A stretch of 64,000 bases of DNA from Cryptomeria japonica (Eukaryota > Streptophyta > Pinopsida > Cupressales > Cupressaceae): contig NW_026729261.1 in NCBI RefSeq assembly GCF_030272615.1, positions 59,488 to 123,487 of the forward strand. The letters are read 5' to 3'. Below, piece by piece: positions 46,052 through 58,195 of the stretch. The notes under the pieces were generated by a model that was not told where the DNA came from, made no database searches, and saw nothing but the letters and a program-made list of their open reading frames with translations. Made by a program: the position numbers and the translations under genes. Positions within the stretch are counted from its first letter, which is position 1. Each line of letters opens with the position of its first letter.

Positions 46052-46345
46052 ATGGTCAATTTGCTACTGCAAGTGCCTATGGTGAACAAGCATGCACATA
46101 ACAAGGAGGCGAAAACACCTTTGGATGTTGCAAGAGAAGTCACCAAGTATTACCAATCTTTCGGGATTATAAAATACCTGAGAGATGTTCCAACAAAACA
46201 CAATCCATTCATGTATTGCGCACAACAAGTGAGCCATGAAAAACACTTGAACACGATGCAAACGGTTAAGAAAGCCTTTGAAGAAAGACACAATTTAAAA
46301 CGTGTTTCTGCAACTTCACCACACACTATCTTTTCTCTCCATTGC
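46052..46345 (+). pseudogene. Ankyrin-repeat protein C-terminal fragment
   Basis: The frame reads LLLQVPMVNKHAHNKEAK, TPLDVAREVTKYYQSF, FMYCAQQVSHEKH and TVKKAFEERHN. The first part is the last ankyrin repeat (NKEAKTPLDVA), and the following FxYCAxQVSxxKH...AFEERxN region is the conserved linker before the membrane-spanning PGG domain in plant ankyrin proteins of the ACD6 type, which act at membranes. An acceptor-like 'gaactag' directly precedes the coding match, so it may be an exon. After FEERHN similarity ends and no PGG segment follows, so it is a fragment or decayed gene. Confidence 0.65.
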
Positions 46346-46559
46346 ATTGTATGTAACTCTTTAGAATCATATAACTATGGCCCTATATCTACCCACTATA
46401 CTCCTTTAAGGCAAGTTACTATTGAATAATTAATCAAAATGAAATTGGATGTTGTTGAAATGATGTTGATTAGATCAAACAATGTGAAAAAAGAAAATAT
46501 ATAATAATAAATTAATATAAAATAATTTTTTTTAATATAATTAATAGTTTTTTATTTGA

Positions 46560-47240
46560 GGTCAAATAGATTTTTTAGGGAATCGAAACCCTATACAAAT
46601 AGATTTTGTTGGGATTTGAAACTGATAAGTAGAACATTGTAAAAGGTAGAACACATACACACAACAACCTATCAATATATAAACTACATTATATTAAAAG
46701 AAGATAAACATAAAAATCCAATCTATAACAACCAAAGGTTGACCCTTGAAGAATTAAAACAAAGGATTTTGACAAGTTTCCATAACCGTCACAACAGGTT
46801 TTGAAAAGGAACCCGTAACCTTCAAGAAAGAGGTAGAATAAGCTCTATTACAATAACTCTCATTCTCTCCTAGAAATCCATTCTCCACCTCAATAGAAGA
46901 TGCCCCACCTCAATAGGATTAGAAAAAGAGGAAACCAATAGTAAAATGTATGAAACCCTTGTATCTCCTACAAGAAACTTCTGCACCCTAATAGGAGTAG
47001 CAAGAGGAAAGACAAGGGAAAGAGTAGCACAAGCCCATTTCTAAAAATTATAATCCTTAAAGAGAAGGGCTCTTTTCGATCCACACTAAAAGACATCTTC
47101 TCAAAACCAAAAGAAGAAACCTATAACCAAAAACAACAAAAGCCAACAAAAGAGGCCCAAACATAATGATGGTCATCATCTTAGACTTAGGGAAGTCATC
47201 AAAACCCCTCCCAATAATAGCTCTGCTACTTCCAAACAAA
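46560..47240 (-). mobile_element. LINE-type 3' end remnant
   Basis: The left part has aatagattttttagggaatc and aatagattttgttgggattt, like the 3' hairpin of the minus-strand LINE (aataggttttacagggactt, 48331). It continues with gattttgacaagtttcc and gttttgaaaaggaaccc, two further copies of the motif seen at 40186-40860, and 'ccacctcaatag' phrases also shared with 40680-41090. A decayed relative of the 40081-41880 element, in the same minus orientation. No target duplication found. Confidence 0.55.
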
Positions 47241-48301
47241 AACTAGATATCCATAACATATAGATCAAGAGAAATGAAAGTATCCTTACCAAAGACCGAG
47301 TGGGTCACTAAAGAAAGCTAAGAACTCGTTCATTTTAATTATATAAGTGCTTTTCTTGAGAACTTGAGTGCAATTTTTCATACAAATACACATTGAGTAT
47401 TTCAATGAACTAATAACCCACCCTAAAAGGGTATTTCAATATGAAGTTAAGCTAAAATTGTCTTTACATTAAGTATTTTATCAGTCGAATGACAAATAGA
47501 TCAATAATTATAATCATGTTGATTTGAATTTGACATCAAAATTATTACTATAGTTTCCAATGAAAACCCATTATAAATTCCATGTCGATCTAGATCTATA
47601 GCCCATGCATATGTATGCTCTTATCTCATGTTACATAATAATTTATTTGTACCACAAGTTGTTTATTGTTAAATACTAGTTGGTGAGTGACGTCTACCAT
47701 AGCAAGAGGTTTTGGGTGAGGAATGATTATTGGACATAAAGAACATGATAAAGTTTGTGTACTACTAAGTATTTATGATGAAATTAACATTGGAGGGGTT
47801 GAATTAAGTTTATAATATTGAAGACCATATCACTATTAATTATAGTACTCCGAAGAATTGTAGTAGGGGTTATATTTATGCATCAATCATAATTAAGCAT
47901 TGAATCCATTAAAGCATAATTAGAACTTTGTGAAGATACTAAAATCAATGGAGTAAGATGTAAGAAATAATCTATAGAGAATATTTACTATACATTAATG
48001 GAATTACAAACTTGGTCTAATTTATAGATTCAACGCCATAAACTATATAATAGAGGACTTAAAACAAATTACATGATAACAATTGCAAAATTTATACATG
48101 TAGTTAACGTACATCTATATCATGACTATTGAGCATGTTTCTGTTGCAAGGTGTGCATCGTTAGTCTCCATGTGTTGTGTAGTGCAACACTTGGGTTTGT
48201 GGCATGGCTTAACTGCCTCTTGTGGATTCTATAAGTCTAGTGGTTGAATCGGGAATTAAGAGGTCGATCTTTTGGTGCAATGACAACTGCACCTATAATA
48301 A
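47241..48301. other. Intergenic sequence, nothing recognised
   Basis: Ordinary AT-rich DNA. No open frame, repeat or RNA gene was seen. Confidence 0.5.
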
Positions 48302-48668
48302 TTTCTAGGAATTATTTTTGATAAAGATAAATAGGTTTTACAGGGACTTGAAACCTAGAGTTTTACAGACCAAGACCAGTAGAAAAAAATATATTAAACC
48401 TAAGAGAAACATTAGAAAAACCCCACACAGACCAAAATCCAAAAAAACAAACAAATAGAGCCAAAAAGAAAATAGGACAAAGCACTCAATTGAGAGAGTG
48501 CAACAATTCAATATTCTACTGAATAATCTTCTTGATGTTTTTTTCCAAAACCTCCTTGATGAATCTGGAGGTTCCCTGGTCCCGGCTTCGGCTCCTGGTC
48601 CTAGTGCAAGGACCTAACCTAGTCTACCCTCCAACAACACTCTGGCCACCCTCTGAAGCATTCTTTTT

Positions 48669-50185
48669 CTAATTTTCCCCCAAGGGAGGATCACTGGCGA
48701 TGGGTCTGGTTCTATAGTCGACCATAATGTCATTGATTTTCTCCAAACCATCAGCACTATTATTCATCGCCTCCCTGCTGATTTTCACCAAATTATTAAG
48801 GCTTTCCTTCATATCGTTCACATACTCTTCCATTTTATCAATTCTGCGCTCGTGGAAGATCTTCATAGTTTCAACATCCTGCGATATCTCCTGGATCATT
48901 CTCATGATCTTCTCAGCTTTACTTGGCCCAAGGGAATCCGTGAAAGTTTCAATAATTCCCTTAATCCCATATTTCTGGGTTCCAATTTCTTTTTTCAGCC
49001 ACTTCTAGCAGTTTTCCTAACTTCTAGTGACCTCCAAACACTAGTTTTCCAACATCTTCTCCTCCTGATTCTTGCCTTCATTCTCCTTATTCACATTCCC
49101 CTATTTCTCATTATCCACATTGATGGGGATGTCCAACCTAATCTCATGGTCCAAGTCTTTGGACCCACTTTATTTGGTTAACTTCATTTTCTTTTTGATG
49201 GGGGCCTCCAGGTCTTTCATTTTCCTACTACTGAATTTGAACTTACTTGCTGCCCACCATGGAGGATTGGTTTTCCTGCTATTGTTACTTCTTGGGGTCA
49301 CCATAAGCTCCCTTTCTTTCTTTGGTCTATACTCAGGGTCCTCTGAATCCTTGATGTCATGCCAATCCATGACAGTACCACTATCATCCCCGTGCATCTC
49401 CGTGTCAGAAACAAACTGCACATCAAGGTTAGAGAAAGAAATATGGGTTTTATTCTTGGGGGAGGGTTTCACTTCATGAGCTTTGGTGTATTCCATGATT
49501 AACATGATAAGCCCTTCATGAAGCACAGGGTTATTCTGGTTTTCAACATGTTTAACTAAACTATTCTCTAAGGACAAAACCAAGTAGAAAGGGATGGAGA
49601 TAATTATACCATGCCTAAAATGGTTTAACATAGTAAAATGATATGAGAAAATACTAGCATATCTACCATCTAGGGTGATGTACCTCATGATGAATTATTG
49701 CATATCAGCTCATTGGGAATTTAGCTCTTTCCTGGTATAACCACCGTCTACCATTCTTGAAACCCTCCGTCGTTCCTTTTCCTTATTAAAAAAAGCCGCA
49801 ATGGCCTCCTCACCTGACTTCCCGTCTCTATAAAATTTCCTACCTTTCATATCCAGACCAGTAACAATGGCAACCAGGGTTTCATCAACTTGAAACTCCG
49901 CATCATAATCTATCAACACACCTTTATTCTATCATTTGACAAAGCTTTCAATAACCAGGGCAGATTGACCATGCAGTCTCTCCAAAAAGAGCACCATCCC
50001 ACCATCAGAGATTTCCTCCCAAACCTCTTATTATTATGCCACTTATCATAGGTCAGGGGTTCAAACCTATTGTTTTCACCTCCGATTCTGTAGCTCAAAC
50101 AATTCAGAAAACTATACTCTAGAAGAAAAACTAGGAGGAAACAAAACCAGAAATAGGGTGGGCTGAAAGTTCTAGATCTTCTCAA
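48669..50185 (-). pseudogene. Extra LINE ORF downstream of RNase H (second copy)
   Basis: Fragments in successive frames read FWFCFLLVFLLEYSFLNCL (hydrophobic N-terminus), RFEPLTYDKWHNNK, VDETLVAIVTGLDMKGRKF, ITLDGRYASIFSYHFTMLNH, an acidic stretch (MDWHDIKDSEDPEYRPKK), a basic KKKMKLTK, and a coiled coil (MKIFHERRIDKMEEYVNDMK and onward, 48669-48905). These correspond block by block to the ORF at 43225-45096. Frameshifts near 49915 and 49700 and several stops inactivate it. It starts only about 40 bp after the RNase H frame ends at 50229, so the two were probably translated from one LINE transcript by reinitiation or a similar mechanism (inference). Confidence 0.82.
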
Positions 50186-50228
50186 AGTGGTAATAATTCA
50201 AAATACCACCCCAACAACTCCCATCCCC

Positions 50229-51335
50229 TCATAATCTTTCATCATTAAATTCATTAGGAAGGCTAAAGATATCAGCATCATTTCTTGCCAAGTCGCATAG
50301 ATAATTCGGGTAAGTTTCCCTTCCTCTCCACCATTTGACTGCCATGTAATCAACAACCAAGTTGGCAACATGATCCATCAGTTTGTTTCCTTCATGAAAA
50401 ATATGCAAGATCTTGAACTCCTCCAAGCTAGAAATCATTTCAAGGCAATCATTGATCAGGCTTGAAATAGTCTAGTTAGGCTTCGTACTACCCTTGATGC
50501 ATTTCACAATATTAAGCGATTCATTTTCCAGCTAGACCCATCTGAACCCTTCCTTGCTTTCCATGTGTAGTCTTATGTAGGTGACGTTGGCCTCCGTGAA
50601 ATGGTTAGTCTGGGTGCCTAAAGGGAGCGCCACTGTGGAGGCCAACAAACCCAAATGATTCCTCGCCACTCCCCCATAGCCTATCGGCTCAGGATTTCCC
50701 TTGGCCAACCTATCTATATTGATTTTGATCCAACTAGAGGGGGCGGATGCCAAGAAACATTCTCTCTAGTATGTTTAATTTTATAGAGTGGGACAGATAT
50801 ATCCCAACAAATCTTCCATCTATTGATAGTATCCCATTCCTTCTGGTTAGACTCAAGTGGAGGATCATTTTTCCTACTAGGACAATAATTAAGAAAGTTT
50901 TCCTTAATATCATTCCTTATTTTTATAGCCACAACAAGAGCATTGGACTCCATATCTCTGAAAACCCTATTATTTCTTTCCTTCCAAATACCTCAGGCAA
51001 TATGAGGTAGGGATAAGTTCCACAAAATACCAATAGCATGGTTTCCATATGGATACTTCCATTGGTACTAGAAGTTTTGTATAGAATCAGGGGGGATCCA
51101 ATTAATGTTCCACAGGTTGAGAAAGAAGGCCCAAATGTCCCTGACATAAGAGCAATGTAAGAGCAGATGATTTTATCTTCTTCTTTACATAAAAAAATAT
51201 CTATTGGTGATGGGGATCCCATGTTTACAGAGATTATCAATGGTAGCGATCTTGTTTTGCACAAATAACCAGAAGAAGATATTAATTTTAGGAATTAATA
51301 TTTTATTCCAAACACCAACCCAAAAGGGGGGAGGA
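50229..51335 (-). pseudogene. LINE ORF2 C-terminal part (second copy): zf-RVT and RNase H
   Basis: Read from high to low coordinates: HLLLHCSYVRDIWAFF (zf-RVT tail), a GIWKERNNRVFRD linker, then WIKINIDRLAKGNPEPIGYG (start of RNase H; the expected NFDG is now NIDR, keeping the Asp), NHFTEANVT with the Glu, and the final LMDHVANLVVDYMA with its Asp. The frame ends SLPNEFNDERL at 50229. Frame breaks around 50500 and 50960 and several stops show decay. Confidence 0.85.
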
Positions 51336-51367
51336 GTAAAAAACAGTTTCTAGGAATTGTTGACAAG

Positions 51368-51677
51368 TGTTGGTAATTAATAATTTCTACCTATGCAAAT
51401 CATCAAGCCTGGCATTTAAGATAGAAGTTTCCTAATTTGAATTTTAGATGTTTCTCACAATGGACATTCTAGATGTTTCCTTACTATATACTTCTGCCTT
51501 ATCTTCATCAATTGCTATAAATAAGATTTAATATGAATTGTTACTCACCCTTTCATGGGTCCAGCTCTGTAGAGCCGTAAGGAGATGTGAATGTAATGTT
51601 TATGTTATTTAATATAATATAATGTCTGCATTTGTCTATTTTTTGTTTTTGTTTTTCTGTCTCTGTTCACCCCATCA
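51368..51677 (+). mobile_element. 5' LTR of a TGTTGG-type element (about 310 bp)
   Basis: It starts TGTTGGTAATTAATAATTTC and ends tgttcaccccatca, three bases before a primer binding site. A TATA box (gctataaataag, about 51513) precedes the R region. It resembles the 3' LTR at 8717-9112 in its start and T-rich end. It begins only ten bases after the LINE target duplication. Confidence 0.7.
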
Positions 51678-51680
51678 AAG

Positions 51681-51691
51681 TGGTATCAAAG
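51681..51691 (+). promoter_or_regulatory. Primer binding site (tggtatcaaag)
   Basis: This site, three bases after the LTR end, matches the initiator tRNA-Met type PBS of copia-like plant elements with one deviation (aaag for agag). Confidence 0.75.
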
Positions 51692-52230
51692 AAGATGCTG
51701 GAGATCTTGGGTGTGAAGCATATCAAAGATTAGGTGAAAGGAAGTGAAAAAGATCAAAACCAAGCAAAATTGAGATGCAACCATTTTGAAAGAAGAAATT
51801 GTTGGAAATGATGTACAGCCGTAGCTATTGAGAAAAAGAAGTCAAAGTATCAAGAAATTATTGTCTGCAAAGAATTATTGCCAAATAAGGAACAAATTCA
51901 ATCAATAAGATAGAAAAATCATTCTAGCAAAATCAAGTGAACAAGGTGAGCTTAAATTATTAAAATCAATGGGAAAATTAGGCAAAAGAGTGTTGAAGGA
52001 AAATGCAAATTTAATTTATGAGATAGATCATCTAGAAGGGAAATTATTAGAAGCGAATACAAAAATGTTTACAATTAAAAAAGAACTGGGAATTGAAAAA
52101 TGTACACTTTTAAATGAAATTAGTGATTATAAAGAGAAAATTGAAGAGTTAGAGGAAAAATTAAAGTTGTTCGATGATGTTAAGAAAAATTAAAGTTGTT
52201 CGATGATGTGATGGAGCTTTGGATCGAGTC
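51692..52230 (+). pseudogene. 5' internal region of the TGTTGG element with gag coiled coil
   Basis: The open frame at 51969-52193 reads VLKENANLIYEIDHLEGKLL and KEKIEELEEKLKLFDDVKKN, a strong heptad coiled coil like those of plant copia gag proteins. Upstream, a short CNHFERRNC stretch (near 51778) recalls a broken zinc knuckle. At 52165-52205 a 26-bp coding segment (aaaaattaaagttgttcgat and a few more bases) is directly duplicated. The element is cut at about 52231, where the satellite unit begins; no pol is present. Confidence 0.65.
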
Positions 52231-53192
52231 GGCTGAAGTCGTACAGCATCATCTGTGTGATGTTCAGACTCTACAAGGTAGGACGCATCTATTCTGGCTT
52301 CAAAACAACAGTATGGATTGACTAACACGCATGTTAGTCCCGCATCGTCGATTTTGCAATTAACAGCTGCGATTGACTAACCTGTCGCTAACACAAGATG
52401 TGGGTGGCTGTGCTTTGATGTCCCTGGTTCCTCATCTAGTACTAGTCGTAAAGTGACTTCCATTTCAAAAGTCAAATTAATGGGCCAATTGATGTGTCCA
52501 TCTTCTACCTATTTTCTAAATACAAGAGACTATATTTTTTAATCAGATGGGTTCATCATCTGGTACTAGTCGTAAAGTGACTTCCATTTCAAAAGTCAAA
52601 TTAATGGGCCAATTGATGTGTCCATCTTCTACCTATTTTCTAAATACAAGAGACTATTTTTTTTAATCAGATGGGTATGATTAGATTGACAAAAGAGTAA
52701 CATAAATGTGATTTATCTCTCATCTGGTACTAGTGTAGTGACGTGCCCTATATGTCAAACTCATGGGCCAATTCGAGGGTACGTCTTTCTACCTGTTCTC
52801 TACATTGCGTTTGGAATCAGATTACTTCTTTTCCAATACGTGTTTTCACATCATAGTCTGGTGGACCGCATAAGAGTTTATTTTACTCTCCACAGGATAT
52901 TCTTTTGTTCTTGTTACATTCACAGCGAGTGAATCGTAATTTGTAGTTTCCTCCTCTCAGACGGAAATATTCACCGTTCACTTGTAAGTTGTGAAGAATT
53001 TGCCTTTATCTATTACAGATAAGAATGGTGTTCGGAATGTCGACGAGAGAACAATTTAGTAATGTTCGCTATTAACTCGGATGCTCAATATATAGTTCCA
53101 AAATAGTTGGATGAACTCAAGATATATGTGACTCGAATTTTAAGCATTTGACAAAGGGCTCAACAAAATGGTCGAATCCTTCAATTTGTAAT
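52231..53192 (+). repeat. Truncated copy of the 1.22-kb satellite unit
   Basis: From cgtacagcatcatctgtgtg onward this matches the satellite unit from about base 273 to its end, including both 124-bp subrepeats and the third diverged one. It is more diverged than the seven array units are from each other, with small indels (a 14-bp insertion near 53115, a 10-bp deletion near 53048). Confidence 0.95.
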
Positions 53193-53887
53193 TCATTATT
53201 GTAATTGAATTAGTCCATTTCAAGATTAGGTAATTCTACAGACTACATTGGTAATAAATGCCGAGTAAATTTGGTCACAGATCTATACCATTTAATACAA
53301 TGATGTGACTAAATTGGTATAACTATTTAAACACATGAATTTAACCTAGTACTAATTCAAAATTTCCCAATCGAATATGAATATAGATTAAAGAATGTCA
53401 AATTTGTGACTACAAAATGAACGACAATGGTATTGATGGAAAGATAAGTTTACATATAGAACCAAGCTATTCTCTAGGTGATAACTAGTTCCTTTCTTTT
53501 GCATAACCTTTAAAAAAATAAAGATTTATTTTAATTTTAAATTAATACTAACATTTGTATTTAAAGGAGGTGTAATGGTGGAGGTATAAATCTTAAAGGA
53601 AATGTTTTGATTATTAGGTTAGCATGGGAATGGACTGTATCGATTACATTTCAGTCATCAAGACAAGTGAAGCGAATTAAAGAAGACATGAGATTAATCA
53701 AAAAATAAAACATAAGAAATCTTTAAAAGAAAACTAAGTCTTTTTAGTATGTCAAACATTTGGGCACTATGAAACTTCTACGACTTTCCATAAAGAAAAC
53801 AAGTAAATAAAATTGAAGGTGTTGAGTATAAATACTATTATATGTAGGCAATAAGATAATAGCGAAAAAGGGCTTGAAGGATCAAGA
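53193..53887 (+). repeat. Array flank, right copy
   Basis: This matches 17823-18551 in the same orientation from attcattattgtaattg to gcttgaaggatcaag. It lacks the local 16-bp repeat and a short gaaaagaagacatcgag stretch present in the left copy. Confidence 0.93.
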
Positions 53888-55494
53888 AAGTCTTGAAAAT
53901 TTTGGTTACTAAGCATTCATTTGGATTTTTTAAACTAAGTATTTACTCTACACGCAACCCAATATGAGTCAAGTGAGAAAATGATTAAGTTAAGTTTAAC
54001 TATAAATTGGCTAGCGCTCTATTGATACTTTATTATGTTTGAAAGGAACAAGTAACATACCTTGTTAGGTGCCACACTAAATTTATTTATTTTTGCACAT
54101 GTGACTAAGCATCCCTAAGACCAAACATTCTCCTAAGTTAGATTAGGAAAGAATTGAAATCCACTAATGGTAACATGTCCCAATTCATGTTTCATGCTTT
54201 ATTTTCTTGTGTATGCATAGTCAAATCCCACAAAAATTTGCAATAATCAACACTTAAGAAAACAAAAATTGCTAACTTCTTTATAGGTTTATTACAATTT
54301 GAAGATAAGGTCTAAATCAACTTTGTATTAACAGTCAACATTTAACACCATTACAATATAAAGATGTTACAATTAATAGTACAAAGACAACTATTGTGTC
54401 AATTTCCATACAATAAAAGATATAGTATACCCTAAAAATTAGTATAGAAGCTCTAATGACACATAAGGTTTGAAAACTAATTTGAGAATACAAAATATAG
54501 TTAGTTTCATGTATAAATATTTGGTTAATGTTATTTTAAATGACTTTCTATGAATGAAAACTACATAATAAATCTATGAGGCAATAATAGTCATGTTACT
54601 AAAATTAATTGTGTAAGTTCTATTTATATCAATATTTAAAATTACAACTTATAACAAACATTGATACAAATAAAATTCACCTAGTTGCTTCCATAAGCAT
54701 CCTAATCTGTTCATAAATAGAAAATAATTAGTTGATTTAGGCATTGACTTATGCTGAAACACATGGTAAAAGTTTGATACAAAAAGTTCAAGGGTACTAA
54801 CTCCTTCCAAAGAACATACAGATTCTAAATATTTGAACCCAGCTATCTACATAAACCTCAAGAGCAAAAAGATTCCAACCAATTTAAGAAAAAGTAAGAA
54901 ACATAAGTATAAATTATCTGATTTACTTTAAAATTATTTTATTTTATTTAAAAAATTATTTAAGATTTATTTTATTTGCATTAGATAATAAATTAAAATA
55001 TTTATTTACTTGACAATTATGTCTTACTTAAAATATAATAATTTAAAAAATATTATTTTTATTTGCATTGTTTAGTGAATAACAGTTTATTTACTTTAGA
55101 TGTGTAATTATTTCATGAAGAAAGGTCTCTAACATTTGAATAAGGTTATTTTTCTTTTGAATAATTGTCAATTTTATATCAATTTTTTTTTAAGCATTCT
55201 CTATTAAATTCTATCAATTATGACTATTACAATTATTAATATTAATCGATAAATGGAAATCTTACTTAAAATAAAATCATTTATTTTATTTTATTTTTCT
55301 ATTTTATGTACTCATAGAAAATGCATAATGATTCCACAATAGAACACTACCAATTTTACTTAAGTGAATTCACATAATTATTTATATTTTTACTACTAGA
55401 AAATGTATAATGATCTATCAAATCAACTTTTGTCCAAAAATTTAGAACAATAAAAAATAAAAATAATATTTTAAAAATTACAAAAAAAGTGAAC
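53888..55494. other. 1.6-kb linker between the array flank and R2
   Basis: AT-rich sequence without open frames or transposon ends that I could recognise. It has no counterpart inside the window; if the long duplication extends leftward, its copy should lie immediately before position 1. Confidence 0.6.
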
Positions 55495-57003
55495 CTTATA
55501 ATTATTGTTAAAAATTTACAATAAAAAATGGACGGCATAACTATTTACATATTTACCATTCCACTTGACTATACAAATTCTTGTCTAAACTTTTATAATA
55601 AAAAAAAATTAAAAAATAATATTAATATTTTTAGAATAAAAATAGATCTTAAAATTTATATTTAAAAATTTACAATAAAACATAGAACATAAAATTTATA
55701 ATAAATAATTACTTACATATTTATTATCATAAAAACCAACTTTTATGCAAAATTTTATAAAAATAATATTAAAAAATTTACAATAAAAATAACCGATAAA
55801 AAGATAGTTTAATTTGCAATAAGAAATGAACTCTAAAATTTAGAATTCAAAATAGACTAAAAAATTTAGAATTCAAAATAGACTAAAGAACACTTCTTAA
55901 TATGATAACATATTTCTGAATAAATAATGAGTATCTTTTAAAATAATAATAAAATTTGTCCAAACTTTTATAATAATGAAAATAGAACTAGTATATTTAT
56001 TTTTTTAAAATATATGTAAAATATGACGAGAGATATCTTATAATAAAAGAGAATCATCTGTAAAATAAATGTTCTTCTAAAATACTAAACACCAAAAATA
56101 CAAATCCATTAAAGTCCTCCATGCAAAATACTGTTAATCTAGCTGGAGAAAGTGGGAGGGTTCTATTTTATTTGGAATAATAAAATAACACCTCAACAAA
56201 AGCTGAAACATGGCATATTTCATGCAATTACCTTTCATTTGCATGTCAATCAAAAACGGATTTTTGTTTACGACATTTTGATGTCATTGTAGATACCTCT
56301 CACATAAAAATAATATTTCCAGTAGACATATAAAATTAAACCGAATGATCTTTAGCATGGAATGAAACTTCCAGAAATGAGGATGTAGGGCAGAGAAAGT
56401 GGTGGAGGACGTAGTATCCAACTGAGATTTGACTAGGGCACACCTAACCATTTAGCCCAAGTATGTCGAACCAAAAGCCCACACCCATGGAAACTCCAAC
56501 GGCAAATGTGACAAATCAATGACAACCATTGAAAAAAGAATTAGAAAAAGACATTTGATTAAAAAAAATTTATTAAAAATTACTAGTAATTATCCAATCA
56601 AGTGGATTTTTCTTTGGTTGTTAATATTAGAATAAAGAGTTGATAATAATTTTATTTTTAATTGAATAGTATGGATTAGGAATTGATTTCATATGGGATT
56701 TGATGATACTTGATTGTATAGTGATCTCAATTAGATTTTTTTTTGTCATTAACATTAGAGTAAATAGTTGACAATAATTGATAATAACTATTTTTAAATT
56801 GAATATATAGTGATGTCAAAATTGTTTAGGTATTAAGTTTAAATTTGGAATTTTTCAATGTTTTAAATAATCATTAAGTAATCTATGTTTTAAAGAAAAT
56901 TTGCCTGCATAAAAACTATTTATTATATGTTAATCAATGGTGACACTATTGATAAATTTAACATTTATGTGGAAAATGACTTGTAATATTTTGATGACTT
57001 GAA

Positions 57004-57347
57004 AACTATTTGTTTGACTTTCTAGAAACTAAATGGACAAATAGCCCATGTATTTTATAAATAATAATCTCTAAATATAGTTTTTACATTATATAATCTG
57101 TAGACCCAATATATTATTGAGAGCATATTTTATTACCAGCATAACCATTGATGCAAGTACTAATATATTATATATATTAAAATATTTGTTAATAATATTA
57201 AACATATTATGGAAAATTGTTTTTAAGTTGTGTAAAATTCATTCTCTAATATGACATGGGATGGTCTCCATGGATTACTATGGAATGCACTCCAAGATAT
57301 GTAGGGGAAGCGTACCAATAGCTGAAATAGTTCCAATAACTGTCACC
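57004..57347. other. Segment present only in the right copy
   Basis: The left copy reads attttgat|caccttcatacc at about 1475 while the right copy has about 345 extra bases at that point. No target duplication or inverted termini are visible, so deletion from the left copy is at least as likely as an insertion here. Confidence 0.8.
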
Positions 57348-58195
57348 TTCATACCATGTTGACCCCCCAAAACATTAAAAGAAAATTGTCAGTACATAAA
57401 TAAAAAAATACTAGTAAATATTTATTTTAACACCAATACATGTTCACAAATGAATTAGTAGTTGAAATAAAAAAAGTAAAAAAAATAAACAACTACTGGT
57501 ACATTTCCTATTTTAATACAAAACAACTTGCACAAATAATACACCTTTTTATTTTTTTTTAAACTTAATGTTTACATTTGCCACTTTATGCAAGTGGCTT
57601 AAAAGTACAAATGTACTCCAATTACAATTACATATGCACAACTATTGGTGCATTACATGACATAAAAACAATCAATTTTAGACTTCTAAGACACTCAAGT
57701 GTACATTCTACCAAATATCACTTCACAATTTCATGCATTATCTGCATTTGGTACCTCCATTTGCAAGAACTGGTGTAAGGCTCCCCAATATCCAAGAATT
57801 TGCATAAAATCATATTAAAAAAACCAAGTTTCATTCAAAGCACAGAAGAAAATTGAACAATTTGAAGCAATGGAGGACTGCATATTTAATATGACATGAC
57901 CGACTGTTTCCCACAAAAATTCAAATTTGAAAATAGCTAGCTACCACAATCGAATGTATTGCACATTCGAACTATGTTATAAGACAAAATTTTACATGTC
58001 ACTTTCACTACAATCCAATTCATTGCATATTCTTGAGCTCTGCAAATACCCTCGACACATTCCTTACTCAAGGGCACACATTCAGGTTGGTACACACAAA
58101 ATAACTAAATTCCCTCTGTGCAATCAATGTTGAATGCTATAAATCTTTCAATTGAAATTATATTGTTTTCAATAAACCAATATTTCTTTCAATAT

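Larger units (their letters stand above)
48302..51358 (-). mobile_element. Second 5'-truncated LINE insertion with 12-bp target duplication
   Basis: tttctaggaatt occurs at 48302-48313 and 51347-51358 and nowhere else close by, bounding an insert of about 3.03 kb read on the minus strand. Internal order is the same as in the 42183 insertion: zf-RVT, WKERNNRVF linker, RNase H, then the extra ORF, then a 3' hairpin (TAGGTTT at 48332-48338 with AAACCTA at 48351-48357) and a short A-rich tail. Sequence is clearly diverged from the other copy, so this is an independent insertion from a related source element. Confidence 0.92.
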
